A stretch of DNA of 64,000 bases from Cesiribacter sp. SM1 (GTDB taxonomy: Bacteria; Bacteroidota; Bacteroidia; Cytophagales; Cyclobacteriaceae): assembly GCF_020178975.1 (NCBI RefSeq), contig NZ_JAHXBU010000040.1, positions 62,001-126,000 on the forward strand, written 5' to 3'. Both the position numbers and the translations under genes were made by a program. Position 1 is the first letter of the stretch. Each line of letters starts with the position of its first letter. This document shows positions 32,773-41,794 of the stretch, in pieces. The notes under the pieces are model-generated. The model did not search any database and was not told the DNA's origin. It saw only the letters and a program-made list of their open reading frames with translations.

Positions 32773-35397
32773 TTAATAGTAGAACTTCTGGAAGAAGGCT
32801 GAATATCTTCCCACATCTTTAGTATTATACAAGATGCCGAAATTATCTTTAGAAATAACAAAGTATTCCAGATCAGCGTTCTCAAAATCACTTCCAAAAG
32901 GAGTTTTTCTTTCCAGGGCTCTAAAATACTGCATTGCAGCGGTTTTATCAGGAAACTGGCTTACAAAAACCATCGATTTTCTGTCATTCAGAATTATGGT
33001 AGTTGCTTTTAGCCTGCGGCCTGCCTCCTGCTTGGCATTGTACTGATCTATAATGCGTATAAGTTCATTTGCCTTTGTCTGGCCTGAGTTGTAGAGGGCT
33101 ATAAAGTAATGAGGCTGATTGAAGTTTTCCTCGTAAACAGTGCCCTGAGATAATGTGCTATCAGCAGAAAACTTATGGCTTGCCTGCAGCAGCTCAGTGG
33201 CATAGCGGTCTAGCTCTTCGTTTTCGTTAGCCTGTATAAACTGCTCCAGCGACGACTGGTAACGCTGCACATCATCGGTTTGTCCCATAATGAGTATGCG
33301 CAGCAGGTCCAGATGGCTCTGAAAAGTATTATTGGGGTATAGTTGCTGTCCCTGTGCCAGAACACTGTCTGCACGGGCATAAGCCTGGCGCTGATAAAGC
33401 GAATAAGCCCGTGAGTAGAGTTGCTTCAGCTGTGCTGTAGCCTGGTCTTCTTCGCGCTGGTAATTTGGATTGATCAGGGTACGGGCAAAAGTGCTTTCAG
33501 GGTACATCCTGATCAGTTCATCCCGGTACTGTGCTGCCTTTGCCTCGTCGCTTGGCAGGTACAGCAGGTAGAGGTTATAGAGCACTTCCGGCCGGTACTC
33601 CGATTCCTGAAACCGGCTGAGCAATGTGGTATAGGCATCTACTGTGGGTAAAAACTCTTTCAGGTCGTAGTTGAGGATTCTTCCCAGGTTGTAGTAGGCT
33701 GTTTCTATCTGCAGGCGCGCTTCTGCCTGCTGCTCGGGCGCCATGGGTAGGTTTTCAATCATTTGCGAGCGGCGTGCGGCAATGCGTTCTTCATTGCTTA
33801 TGGCATCTTCAGCCAGATCTTCAAACTCTTCGCGCGCCTGCGCCTGGGTTGTAACACCTGTACTTTCGCGGCCGCGGTCACTGCGCCGCCAGTTATCTTC
33901 CAGAGGGCGGTTGCCCCAGCGCTTCACAAACTCTGTTTGCCCAATGCTTACAAGCGAGGTGTTGTAAAAATACCAGACACCGCTGCCATCTTCCTGTGTA
34001 GTACCAAACTTATCCTGTATGGTGTTGAAGCCTGTGCGTACATTTACCTGGTTTATCTTTTCGGCTCCTTTACGCAGGGCCAGCTCCCTGGCCTGCTCCT
34101 CCTGCTTTACTACATCTTCTATATAAGCATCCAGGGCAGCAGGGTCCATGCTGGCCAGCCGTAGCAGGCTGTCCTGTTGTTCAATCACCGTAATCTGCTC
34201 TACCAGGTCTGCCATAATACGCTGCCTGTTCTGCAGAAAGGCATAGTCGGTTTCGTCCTGGGGTGTAGTGGTTGCAGTACTGTCGTAATAAGCTTTGGAG
34301 AGTTTGTACCTGCCTTCAGTATAGTAAAACTCTGCAAGCTTGCGGTAGGCGTAGCTTTTCTGGCGGGGGTTATTGGTGCTTACTGCAACGGATTTTTTAT
34401 AATTATCAATGGCCTCTTTGATATTGCCATGCCGCATCTCAAAATTGCCCATTTCGTAATAGATCTTATCGCGGTACTCCTTGTTTTTACGGTCCCGGAG
34501 CAGCTTGCTGAAATACCGGCGTATTTGTTTTTCATCACCTTCTTCGGTGAGATTGGCTACCTGGGCCATGTGCAGGCGGGCAAAAAAGCTAAGTTCATAG
34601 TCAGGATTGCTGCGAAGCACCTGCCTGAAGTTTTTATAGGCTTCTTCCTGGTTCTCCATTCTCTGGTACAGCTGGCCCAGGATGAAGTGTAATTTGGCCC
34701 GGCCATCTTTCTTCTTGGTATCGGCTACTGCATTTTCCAGTACGGCAGCCATCTGATCCCATTCCTGGCGGTGGCGGTACAGCGAGGCAAGTGCCAGGTT
34801 GTAGTCCCGGGTATTTTCCTTGTTCAGGTTTTCTTTTCGTAAAAAATCAGCAACACCCTTTGCATTGTTCAGCGCGGTATCGTCCATAAAGGTGTGCATC
34901 AGGTGTATGAGCGCCTTGTGCCGTACGTTATCGTCCTTGCTTTTGGTATTAACATATTTAAAGGTTTCTATGGCGTGCTCAAGCTCACGGCCGTAGAACC
35001 TTGCTTTGCCTACAAGCAGGTAGCTGTCATCTACCCATTTGCTGTTTTTGTGTCTTTCAATGGCCAAAGAGGCCATTTTCATAGCTTCCTCCAGGGGCTC
35101 GGCATATTGCTGGGCCATTATAGTATCGAGCGGCGGCTCAATATAGAGCAGGTCGTTGAAGTTACGCTGGTGAGCATCTTCAATCTGTTGTTCAATTTCC
35201 TTTAACTTCTGATCGGCCAGAAAATAGGCATTGTAGTGGGCTGTGGTGTTATGCCAGTTCTTGCTCATAAAGCCTGTTCCTTCCGGAGAACAAGCACTTA
35301 CTATTACAATTAGCCCAACCGCCAGAGATAGCAGTTTAATTATATGAATATGAACCTTTAGCAAGACAAATATCTTTTTAATCCAATAAAACGACAA
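32773..35397 (-). CDS. sprE: SprE/PorW-like T9SS lipoprotein with TPR repeats
   Basis: An 874-residue lipoprotein (lipobox IVSAC, near residue 36) starts with the SprE/PorW signature GTGFMSKNWHNTTAHYNAYF. It continues with many TPR-like helices (for example AIETFKYVNTKSKDD, KLHFILGQLYQRMENQEEAYKNF, AYRKLAEFYYTEGRYKLSKAYYD), a charged central region and a C-terminal SPOR-like domain ending DNFGILYNTKDVGRYSAFFQKFYY. SprE/PorW is needed for type IX secretion and links the outer-membrane translocon to the PorK/N ring. No ATG is available before the lipobox; TTG at 35397 or TTG at 35364 are the candidates, so the start is uncertain. Confidence 0.92.
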   Translation of the reverse strand: MSFYWIKKIFVLLKVHIHIIKLLSLAVGLIVIVSACSPEGTGFMSKNWHNTTAHYNAYFLADQKLKEIEQQIEDAHQRNFNDLLYIEPPLDTIMAQQYAEPLEEAMKMASLAIERHKNSKWVDDSYLLVGKARFYGRELEHAIETFKYVNTKSKDDNVRHKALIHLMHTFMDDTALNNAKGVADFLRKENLNKENTRDYNLALASLYRHRQEWDQMAAVLENAVADTKKKDGRAKLHFILGQLYQRMENQEEAYKNFRQVLRSNPDYELSFFARLHMAQVANLTEEGDEKQIRRYFSKLLRDRKNKEYRDKIYYEMGNFEMRHGNIKEAIDNYKKSVAVSTNNPRQKSYAYRKLAEFYYTEGRYKLSKAYYDSTATTTPQDETDYAFLQNRQRIMADLVEQITVIEQQDSLLRLASMDPAALDAYIEDVVKQEEQARELALRKGAEKINQVNVRTGFNTIQDKFGTTQEDGSGVWYFYNTSLVSIGQTEFVKRWGNRPLEDNWRRSDRGRESTGVTTQAQAREEFEDLAEDAISNEERIAARRSQMIENLPMAPEQQAEARLQIETAYYNLGRILNYDLKEFLPTVDAYTTLLSRFQESEYRPEVLYNLYLLYLPSDEAKAAQYRDELIRMYPESTFARTLINPNYQREEDQATAQLKQLYSRAYSLYQRQAYARADSVLAQGQQLYPNNTFQSHLDLLRILIMGQTDDVQRYQSSLEQFIQANENEELDRYATELLQASHKFSADSTLSQGTVYEENFNQPHYFIALYNSGQTKANELIRIIDQYNAKQEAGRRLKATTIILNDRKSMVFVSQFPDKTAAMQYFRALERKTPFGSDFENADLEYFVISKDNFGILYNTKDVGRYSAFFQKFYY

Positions 35398-35444
35398 TCT
35401 CCGGATTTTTAGTACATCGCTTTAATGCAATTATGCGAATCCGG

Positions 35445-35452
35445 TACTTTTG
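35445..35452 (+). promoter_or_regulatory. Putative -7 promoter element for the M23-bactofilin-atp unit
   Basis: TACTTTTG matches TAnnTTTG exactly. It is 33 nt before the TTG start at 35486, and a TTTA at about -33 stands where TTTG is expected. It supports that non-ATG start and divides this unit from the divergent sprE gene. Confidence 0.5.
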
Positions 35453-35485
35453 CTGTAATTTTAGTAATTCTAAATTAATGCGCTC

Positions 35486-36355
35486 TTGAGGAATCGCAAA
35501 ACATTATCAGAGTGGTTGTCTAACCGTTATTTGCTGATCTTGCGCAATGAGGAAAACTTTGCCGAGCGTACTACTTTAAGTTTTACCTATGCCAAAGGTA
35601 TACTTTTTTTAGTTGCCATTTTTCTCATTATGCTACTGGTTAGCTTGTATTTAGTAACTACCCTGCTGGCAGCCTGGCTCGACCCCCGGCATGTAGAGGT
35701 GGAGGCTAACCGCCAGCTTATTGAGCTAACGCTTGCCGTAGATTCTCTGGAAACAGAAGTGAACCGTAAAAATGCGTTTATAGAGTCTTTTCAGAAGCTT
35801 ACCACGGGTGCGGTTGCCAACGATACACTCATCCGGGAGCAGGAAGTGGAAATAGCAGAATCCAAGGCAGATGAAGACGAACTGTATAACCTGGCCACGG
35901 TAGATTCTGTACTGCGGGCAGAGTTTGAAGGAACCGGGGTAGATGAGCGGCTGCTCATGGGGAACTCATCAAGCGAGCTGCAGGAGTTGTATTTTATAGC
36001 TCCTATTGGCAGCGGCCTGGTTACATCTGCCTATAATGCAAAAATAAAGCATTTGGGAATTGATATTGTATCTAAGCAGAACGAGCCCATTAAGGCTGCT
36101 GCAGACGGAACTGTTTTGTTTGCTTCCTGGACTCAGAAGGAAGGATATGTGCTGGCAATTCAGCACCGTGCAAATGTAGTTACCTTATACAAACATAATT
36201 CTGCCCTGCTGAAAGAAGCAGGAGATTTTGTGCGGGCGGGTGAAATAGTAGCTATCATTGGCAATACAGGAGAACTTACCACCGGCCCTCATCTGCATTT
36301 CGAATTGTGGTACAACGGTAATCCGGTTAATCCAGAAGAATTTGTTTCATTCTAA
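35486..36355 (+). CDS. Membrane-anchored M23 (LytM) metallopeptidase
   Basis: The start is TTG at 35486, as no in-frame ATG precedes the conserved N-terminus. The 289-residue protein has a cytoplasmic segment of about 30 residues (RNRKTLSEWLSNRYLLILRN-type), a membrane helix (about 36-62), a periplasmic coiled coil (about 65-140) and a C-terminal LytM domain. Zinc ligands are visible in HLGIDIVS (His and Asp, near 190) and in GPHLHFELW (HxH, near 271). It should cut peptidoglycan cross-links. The next gene is a bactofilin 13 bp away. In other phyla, bactofilins position M23 peptidases of this layout (TM plus coiled coil) to shape the cell, so a partnership is likely. Confidence 0.9.
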   Translation: MRNRKTLSEWLSNRYLLILRNEENFAERTTLSFTYAKGILFLVAIFLIMLLVSLYLVTTLLAAWLDPRHVEVEANRQLIELTLAVDSLETEVNRKNAFIESFQKLTTGAVANDTLIREQEVEIAESKADEDELYNLATVDSVLRAEFEGTGVDERLLMGNSSSELQELYFIAPIGSGLVTSAYNAKIKHLGIDIVSKQNEPIKAAADGTVLFASWTQKEGYVLAIQHRANVVTLYKHNSALLKEAGDFVRAGEIVAIIGNTGELTTGPHLHFELWYNGNPVNPEEFVSF

Positions 36356-36368
36356 AATAAGTGGTGTT

Positions 36369-36824
36369 ATGTTTAACAAGCAGGAGAAAAAAGTAGCAGT
36401 AGAGCAATTAGCCAACAGCAATAACAGTATCAGCAACGGTACCAGCATTGTTGGTGATGTGGAAACCTTTGGCAGCATTCGCATAGATGGTAAAGTGAAG
36501 GGAAACATTACCACCAAAAATAAGCTTGTTCTGGGGAGTACTTCTGTAATAGATGGTAACATTCTTGCACAGAATGCTGAAATTGAAGGCGAAGTGACTG
36601 GTCGTGTAGAGGTTGCAGAGTTGCTTATTCTAAAGCCAACTGCCAAGATCAATGGTGATATTATCACCAATAAAATTGTAGTGGAAGCCGGTGCTGTGTT
36701 TACCGCAAGCTGTAATGTAGGTGACCAGGCAAAGGCAAAAGAAATCAAAATAAACACCAGCTTGGATGGATCAGCCAAAGAAGAAGAGCGAATCCAGCAA
36801 TCAGCAAAAGCAAAGTCAGCTTAA
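36369..36824 (+). CDS. Bactofilin (polymer-forming cytoskeletal protein)
   Basis: The start at 36369 (MFNKQEKK) gives 151 residues. The bactofilin beta-helix lies at about residues 25-120: GTSIVGDVETFGSIRIDGKV, GNITTKNKLVLGSTSVIDGNI, AQNAEIEGEVTGRVEVAELL and PTAKINGDIITNKIVVEAGA, with short charged tails before and after, as in the family. Bactofilins polymerise spontaneously without nucleotide and recruit wall enzymes. It stands between the M23 peptidase gene and atpI, and its last 59 bp overlap the atpI-like gene in another frame. Confidence 0.94.
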   Translation: MFNKQEKKVAVEQLANSNNSISNGTSIVGDVETFGSIRIDGKVKGNITTKNKLVLGSTSVIDGNILAQNAEIEGEVTGRVEVAELLILKPTAKINGDIITNKIVVEAGAVFTASCNVGDQAKAKEIKINTSLDGSAKEEERIQQSAKAKSA

Positions 36825-37008
36825 CAGCTACCTGAGGTACTCGGGCCTGGCCTTTCAGATGATGGCCGTTATTGGCCTGGCAGTTTGGGGGGGCATGAAG
36901 CTGGATGCATGGCTTGGTATGCGCTTTCCGGTATGCCTGGTAACGCTCACCCTTATGTCTGTGGCGGCAACGCTCGTTATCACCATCAAAAGCCTGCCAA
37001 AAGAATGA
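36766..37008 (+). CDS. AtpI-like small membrane protein (F-type ATPase gene 1 family)
   Basis: This 80-residue protein has a polar N-terminus (about 20 residues) and two membrane helices (SGLAFQMMAVIGLAVWGGMKLDAWLG, then VCLVTLTLMSVAATLVITI), matching the ATPase_gene1/AtpI family. AtpI-type proteins assist c-ring assembly. The ATG at 36766 is inside the bactofilin gene, a 59-bp overlap that forces co-transcription and suggests translational coupling. Confidence 0.85.
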   Translation: MDQPKKKSESSNQQKQSQLNSYLRYSGLAFQMMAVIGLAVWGGMKLDAWLGMRFPVCLVTLTLMSVAATLVITIKSLPKE

Positions 37009-37154
37009 TTCCTATACGGAATGGCAGGTAGTCTGTAAATAATGAATTTAATATTCATTTACTTTGTACTTAATCCTGTTCGTCTGTCCCGGCTTTGCGC
37101 TAAGGCAGTATTGATCGGGGAGGGCTACAAACTACTGAAGAGATCTGTTACTAA

Positions 37155-37559
37155 ATGAATTTATATAAACAGCATGCCCTGCGCCTATTCTTTATGGTCG
37201 CAGGGCTTGCCCTTTTGGTGTGGGCAATTGGAACAGCGGCTCCGCAGGCTATACACGAGCTGGTGTGGTGGGTACTTTTATTCTTTGCAGTACTTACTTT
37301 ATTGACCGGTATTTTTGTGCTGTGGGGTGCCAGAAAGTTCAAAAAGAGCTTTACAGCCTTTTTCTTTACAGCCATGATCATTCGTTTTTTTGCCAGCGTA
37401 ATCTTTATTACAGTGGCGGTAGTGGCAGGAATACAGGCAGTTCTGCTGTTTGTGGCCAACTTCTTTGTGCTGTATTTGTGTTTTCAGGTGTTTGAAATTA
37501 CATCACTTGTGACTAACTTGCGGGCGCATTTGGAAAACCCCCAAGATGAAAGTATCTGA
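37155..37559 (+). CDS. Four-helix membrane protein of the atp operon
   Basis: The 134-residue protein has four predicted membrane helices (about residues 10-27, 36-56, 66-87 and 91-112) and a short polar C-terminus. I recognise no motif with known activity. Its place between the AtpI-like gene and atpB, with a 14-bp overlap to atpB, is the usual site in Bacteroidota of a small protein thought to be an ATP synthase assembly partner. That role is inferred from position only. A 146-bp gap with a near-consensus -7 element (TTACTTTG near 37060) precedes it. Confidence 0.8.
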   Translation: MNLYKQHALRLFFMVAGLALLVWAIGTAAPQAIHELVWWVLLFFAVLTLLTGIFVLWGARKFKKSFTAFFFTAMIIRFFASVIFITVAVVAGIQAVLLFVANFFVLYLCFQVFEITSLVTNLRAHLENPQDESI

Positions 37560-38631
37560 AACGGCTCAATATCTCTGTAAAGTTCTTAAAATCAGTCTTT
37601 TAGTTGTTCTGTTGCTGGGTTTGAACACCGCTAAGGTGTCAGCTGCTTCAAGCGAAGGAGAGCCCTTTAGTGCAGGTGATATGATTCTGCACCACATTTC
37701 TGATGCCCATGAGTGGCATTTTTGGGATGGACCTTACGGAACGCTTTATCTTCCTGTAATACTTTATTCTCAGGATCGTGGCCTGGAGGCTTTCATGTCT
37801 TCCAGGTTTTACAACGATAATCATGAGCTGGTATCTTATAATGGTTACCAGATCAATCATGGCCACATTGAGCGTGTGGGTGGTGGCGATGTGCTGGACT
37901 TGTCCATAACCAAGAATGTGGCTTCCATGCTGCTAAGTGCGGTTCTGATGCTCATCATTTTCTCAAGCATTGCCAGCCGCTATAAAAAAGGTGCTGTTTC
38001 GGCTCCTAAAGGCCTGCAGTCTTTCCTGGAGCCAATTATTGTATTCATACGCGACGATATAGCCAGGCCTAATATTGGTCATAAGTACCGCCGCTTTATG
38101 CCATTCCTGCTTACCCTGTTCTTCTTTATCTGGATCAACAACATTTTAGGCTTGTTGCCCGGTGCAGCAAACGTAACGGGAAATATTGCAGTAACCCTTG
38201 TGCTGGCGGCCATTGTGTTTATCATTACAACCTTTAGCGGTACCAAAGAGTACTGGGGCCACATCTTTAATACACCTGGTGTGCCCTGGTGGTTGAAAAC
38301 TGTGCTGCCAATCATGCCGATTGTAGAATTTATCGGTATTTTTACAAAGCCTTTCTCTCTGATGGTTCGTTTGTTTGCGAACATAACGGCGGGCCACATT
38401 ATCATTCTTAGTCTTTTCTCTCTGATCTTTATCTTCCAGAGTGTTGCAGTAAGTCCAATCAGCGTGGCGTTTGCTACCTTCATGTACTTCCTGGAACTAT
38501 TTGTTGCCCTGCTGCAGGCGTATATTTTCACGCTGCTGGCGGCCATGTACTTTGGCGGTGCGGTAGAAGAGCACCATCACGAGGAGCATGAAAAAGTAGA
38601 AGAAGCTCAGGTTGATAAAGCACTTGTATAA
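37546..38631 (+). CDS. atpB: ATP synthase F0 subunit a
   Basis: This 361-residue protein is longer than E. coli AtpB (271) because of an N-terminal part of about 120 residues: a signal-like helix (LLVVLLLGLNTAKVSAA) and a periplasmic segment rich in His and aromatic residues (HHISDAHEWHFWDGPYGTLYLP). The core has RFMPFLLTLFFFIWINNILGLLPG and the essential Arg in LMVRLFANITAGH (about residue 275). The C-terminus is His/Glu-rich (HHHEEHEK). The extension is usual for Bacteroidota. Subunit a forms the proton half-channels beside the c ring. Confidence 0.97.
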   Translation: MKVSETAQYLCKVLKISLLVVLLLGLNTAKVSAASSEGEPFSAGDMILHHISDAHEWHFWDGPYGTLYLPVILYSQDRGLEAFMSSRFYNDNHELVSYNGYQINHGHIERVGGGDVLDLSITKNVASMLLSAVLMLIIFSSIASRYKKGAVSAPKGLQSFLEPIIVFIRDDIARPNIGHKYRRFMPFLLTLFFFIWINNILGLLPGAANVTGNIAVTLVLAAIVFIITTFSGTKEYWGHIFNTPGVPWWLKTVLPIMPIVEFIGIFTKPFSLMVRLFANITAGHIIILSLFSLIFIFQSVAVSPISVAFATFMYFLELFVALLQAYIFTLLAAMYFGGAVEEHHHEEHEKVEEAQVDKALV

Positions 38632-38659
38632 GAAACCATTTCTATATTTTAATAAATAA

Positions 38660-38944
<285 letters not shown>

Positions 38945-38951
38945 GAAAAAG

Positions 38952-38986
38952 AACCGGCCACTGCCATTAGGGCGGGGCCGGTTTTT
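38952..38986 (+). terminator. Terminator-like hairpin inside the atp operon, after atpE
   Basis: AACCGGCC (38952-38959) pairs with GGCCGGTT (38976-38983), with an inner GCC/GGC stem, and is followed by T to 38986. It starts 8 nt after the atpE stop and 49 nt before atpF. Partial termination or 3'-end protection here would raise atpE mRNA relative to the distal genes, in line with the higher copy number of subunit c. Confidence 0.7.
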
Positions 38987-39034
38987 CTCTTTTTAATTGT
39001 GATTGAGGAGTAACACCTAAAAGTTGTTTAAAAA

Positions 39035-39529
39035 ATGGAATTAGTAAATCCCGGCATAGGTTTAATTATCTGGACCGCCATTACATTCATCATTGTGTTG
39101 CTGTTGCTGCGCAAGTTTGCCTGGAATCCAATCATGGAAGGCCTGCGTCAGCGTGAAGATTTTATAGATGAATCTATTCGTGCTGCTGAGAATGCCAAAG
39201 CAGAAATGGCCAACCTTAGGGCAGAAAACGAGCGCCTGCTGGATGAAGCCCGTGCTGAGCGTGAAAGAATAATTCGTGAAGCTAATGTGGCAGCCAAGAA
39301 TCTTATTGAAGAGGCAAAAGGCGAAGCACAAAAGCAGGCACAGCGCCAGCTGGATGAAGCGCGCATTGCCATCAATACAGAAAAACAGGCTGCACTTGCT
39401 GATGTAAAAAGGCAGGTGGCCCAGCTTTCGCTGGAGATTGCCGAAAAACTGCTGCGCCGCGAACTAAGCAACGAAAGTGCCCAGAAAGCACTGGTGCAGG
39501 ATTATGTTAGCAATCTGAACGTTCAGTAA
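39035..39529 (+). CDS. atpF: ATP synthase F0 subunit b
   Basis: This 164-residue protein has one N-terminal membrane helix (GLIIWTAITFIIVLLLLRKFAW, about residues 8-29) and then a continuous charged helix rich in Ala, Glu, Arg and Lys (about 30-150), the peripheral stalk. It links the membrane part to F1 through the delta subunit. It is 2 bp from atpH. Confidence 0.97.
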   Translation: MELVNPGIGLIIWTAITFIIVLLLLRKFAWNPIMEGLRQREDFIDESIRAAENAKAEMANLRAENERLLDEARAERERIIREANVAAKNLIEEAKGEAQKQAQRQLDEARIAINTEKQAALADVKRQVAQLSLEIAEKLLRRELSNESAQKALVQDYVSNLNVQ

Positions 39530-39531
39530 TT

Positions 39532-40092
39532 ATGGCAGCAGAAGCAAGAGTAGCCTCACGATACGCTAAATCCCTGCTGGACCTGGCAGTGGAAAAAGGC
39601 GTTTTAGAGGCTGTGTATCAGGATATGTCGCTCCTGAACAAAACGATCAAAGATAATCGGGAGTTTGAGTTGTTGCTTAGAAATCCGATAGTAAAGAGTG
39701 AAAAGAAGAAGGCAATATTGCGTGCCCTGTTCACCAATAAGATCCACATGATGACAGGCAAGTTCCTGGAAATCATCAGCAGCAAAAGCCGTGAGAATTA
39801 TGTTCCGGCAATTGCTACTGAATTCCTGAGGCAGTACAGGTCTGTGAAAGGGATCACCAGGGCAGAGGTAGTAACCACTTTTCCGCTTACACCCGAGCTG
39901 CGTGAACGTTTTATTGCCACTGTTGTTGAAATTGCAGGTGGTACGGTAGAGCTGATAGAAAAGATTGATCCTACACTTATTGGCGGCTATGTGCTACGCA
40001 TTGGTGATAAGCAGATAGACGAAAGTATTCGTACTAAGCTGGAAGAACTCGAAGCAGAGTTCAAACACAATCCTTACGTAAAACAATTTTAA
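39532..40092 (+). CDS. atpH: ATP synthase F1 subunit delta
   Basis: This 186-residue protein shows the OSCP/delta family features: RVASRYAKSLLDLAVEKG at the N-terminus, NPIVKSEKKKAILRALF (about residues 47-63) and the conserved C-terminal IDPTLIGGYVLRIGDKQIDESIRTKLEEL (about 143-171). It tops the peripheral stalk on F1. Confidence 0.97.
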   Translation: MAAEARVASRYAKSLLDLAVEKGVLEAVYQDMSLLNKTIKDNREFELLLRNPIVKSEKKKAILRALFTNKIHMMTGKFLEIISSKSRENYVPAIATEFLRQYRSVKGITRAEVVTTFPLTPELRERFIATVVEIAGGTVELIEKIDPTLIGGYVLRIGDKQIDESIRTKLEELEAEFKHNPYVKQF

Positions 40093-40146
40093 AAAGGTGC
40101 TCCTGCAAAGGGGCGTCTATCATAAACCAGATTAAAAACCTACAAA

Positions 40147-41727
40147 ATGGCAGAAGTAAGACCAGACGAGGTTTCGGCAATATTAAGAGAGCAACTGTCG
40201 GGATTCAGAACAGAGGCAGAGCTTGAAGAGGTAGGCACCGTACTGCAGGTAGGTGACGGTGTTGCCCGTATATATGGACTTTCAAGTGCACAATCGGGTG
40301 AGCTGCTGGAGTTTCCGGGCGGTATCATTGGCATGGTGCTAAACCTTGAAGAAGATAATGTGGGTGCTGTGTTACTGGGTGACTACAGCAACATTAAAGA
40401 GGGTGATACTGTAAAGCGTACCAACCGCATTGCCTCTATCAATGTAGGCGAGGGCATGGTTGGCCGTGTAGTAGATACACTTGGTTTACCAATTGATGGC
40501 AAAGGCCCTATCCAGGGTCCGCTGTACGAAATGCCACTGGAGCGTAAAGCACCGGGTGTAATTTATCGTCAGCCGGTAAACGAGCCGCTTCAGACAGGTA
40601 TCAAGGCTATCGATGCCATGATTCCTATTGGCCGCGGACAGCGCGAGCTGATCATCGGTGACCGCCAGACTGGTAAAACCGCTGTAGTAATTGATACCAT
40701 CCTGAACCAGCGCGAGTTCTTTGAAAAAGGTGAGCCTGTGTTCTGTATTTATGTGGCCTGTGGCCAGAAAGCATCTACCGTAGCCGGTATTGTGGCAGCC
40801 CTTGAAAAAGGTGGCGCCATGGATTATACCGTGGTAGTTTCAGCTTCGGCAGCCGATCCATCTCCAATGCAGTTCTTTGCACCATTTACCGGTGCTGCCA
40901 TTGGTGAGTTCTTCCGCGATACAGGCCGTCCTGCACTTGTTATTTATGACGACCTTTCCAAGCAGGCCGTAGCATACCGCGAGGTGTCGCTGCTGCTGCG
41001 CCGCCCTCCGGGACGTGAGGCTTACCCAGGTGACGTATTTTACCTGCACAGCCGTTTGCTGGAGCGTGCTGCGAAGATCAACAGCTCCGATGAGCTTGCA
41101 AAGCAAATGAACGATCTTCCGGAGTCTATCCGTCCGCTGGTGAAAGGTGGCGGATCGCTTACGGCACTTCCAATCATTGAAACACAGGCCGGTGACGTAT
41201 CGGCTTATATCCCGACTAACGTAATCTCCATTACCGATGGTCAGATATTCCTGGAGACCAACCTTTTCAACGCAGGTATCCGTCCGGCCATCAACGTAGG
41301 TATTTCGGTATCACGCGTAGGTGGTTCAGCACAGATCAAGTCAATGAAAAAGGTAGCTGGTACCCTTAAGCTGGATCAGGCCCAGTTCCGCGAGCTGGAG
41401 GCATTTGCCAAGTTCGGCTCCGACCTTGACCCTGCTACCAAGCGTACTATTGACCGTGGCCGTGCTAACCTGGAAATCCTGAAGCAGGCGCAGTTCTCTC
41501 CGGTACCGGTAGAAGAGCAGGTGGCTATTATCTTTGCCACTACCAAAGGTTTGGTGGATAAGGTACCTGTTGATCGTGTGAAGGAGTTTGAGAAAGAATT
41601 CATTGGTCTGCTGCGTGCACAGCATCGTGGTGTGCTGGATAAGCTTAGAGCCGGAGCCTACACAGATGAAATTACCGATGTGCTCACAAAGGTAGCCCGT
41701 GAATTAACGAAGCGTTACACAGCTTAA
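40147..41727 (+). CDS. atpA: ATP synthase F1 subunit alpha
   Basis: This 526-residue protein is complete. The N-terminal barrel (about residues 25-95, [14 protein letters not shown]), the P-loop GDRQTGKT (about 173-180), [12 protein letters not shown] and [16 protein letters not shown]-like blocks ([18 protein letters not shown]) and the C-terminal helical bundle are all present. It forms the non-catalytic sites of F1. Its partner beta and the epsilon subunit (atpD, atpC) are not in the window, as expected for Bacteroidota where they form a separate unit. Confidence 0.98.
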   Translation: MAEVRPDEVSAILREQLSGFRTEAELEEVGTVLQVGDGVARIYGLSSAQSGELLEFPGGIIGMVLNLEEDNVGAVLLGDYSNIKEGDTVKRTNRIASINVGEGMVGRVVDTLGLPIDGKGPIQGPLYEMPLERKAPGVIYRQPVNEPLQTGIKAIDAMIPIGRGQRELIIGDRQTGKTAVVIDTILNQREFFEKGEPVFCIYVACGQKASTVAGIVAALEKGGAMDYTVVVSASAADPSPMQFFAPFTGAAIGEFFRDTGRPALVIYDDLSKQAVAYREVSLLLRRPPGREAYPGDVFYLHSRLLERAAKINSSDELAKQMNDLPESIRPLVKGGGSLTALPIIETQAGDVSAYIPTNVISITDGQIFLETNLFNAGIRPAINVGISVSRVGGSAQIKSMKKVAGTLKLDQAQFRELEAFAKFGSDLDPATKRTIDRGRANLEILKQAQFSPVPVEEQVAIIFATTKGLVDKVPVDRVKEFEKEFIGLLRAQHRGVLDKLRAGAYTDEITDVLTKVARELTKRYTA

Positions 41728-41747
41728 AATAGCTTGATATAGTCTGT

Positions 41748-41771
41748 TCCGGGAAGCAAGTGCTTCCCGGA
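41748..41771 (+). other. Perfect hairpin between atpA and atpG
   Basis: TCCGGGAAGCA (41748-41758) and TGCTTCCCGGA (41761-41771) form an 11-bp perfect inverted repeat with almost no loop. No T-run follows, so it is unlikely to be a terminator. It lies 20 nt after the atpA stop and 23 nt before the atpG ATG and may be an RNA processing or stability element. Confidence 0.6.
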
Positions 41772-41794
41772 GTGGATTCTTTAAAACTGCAAGC

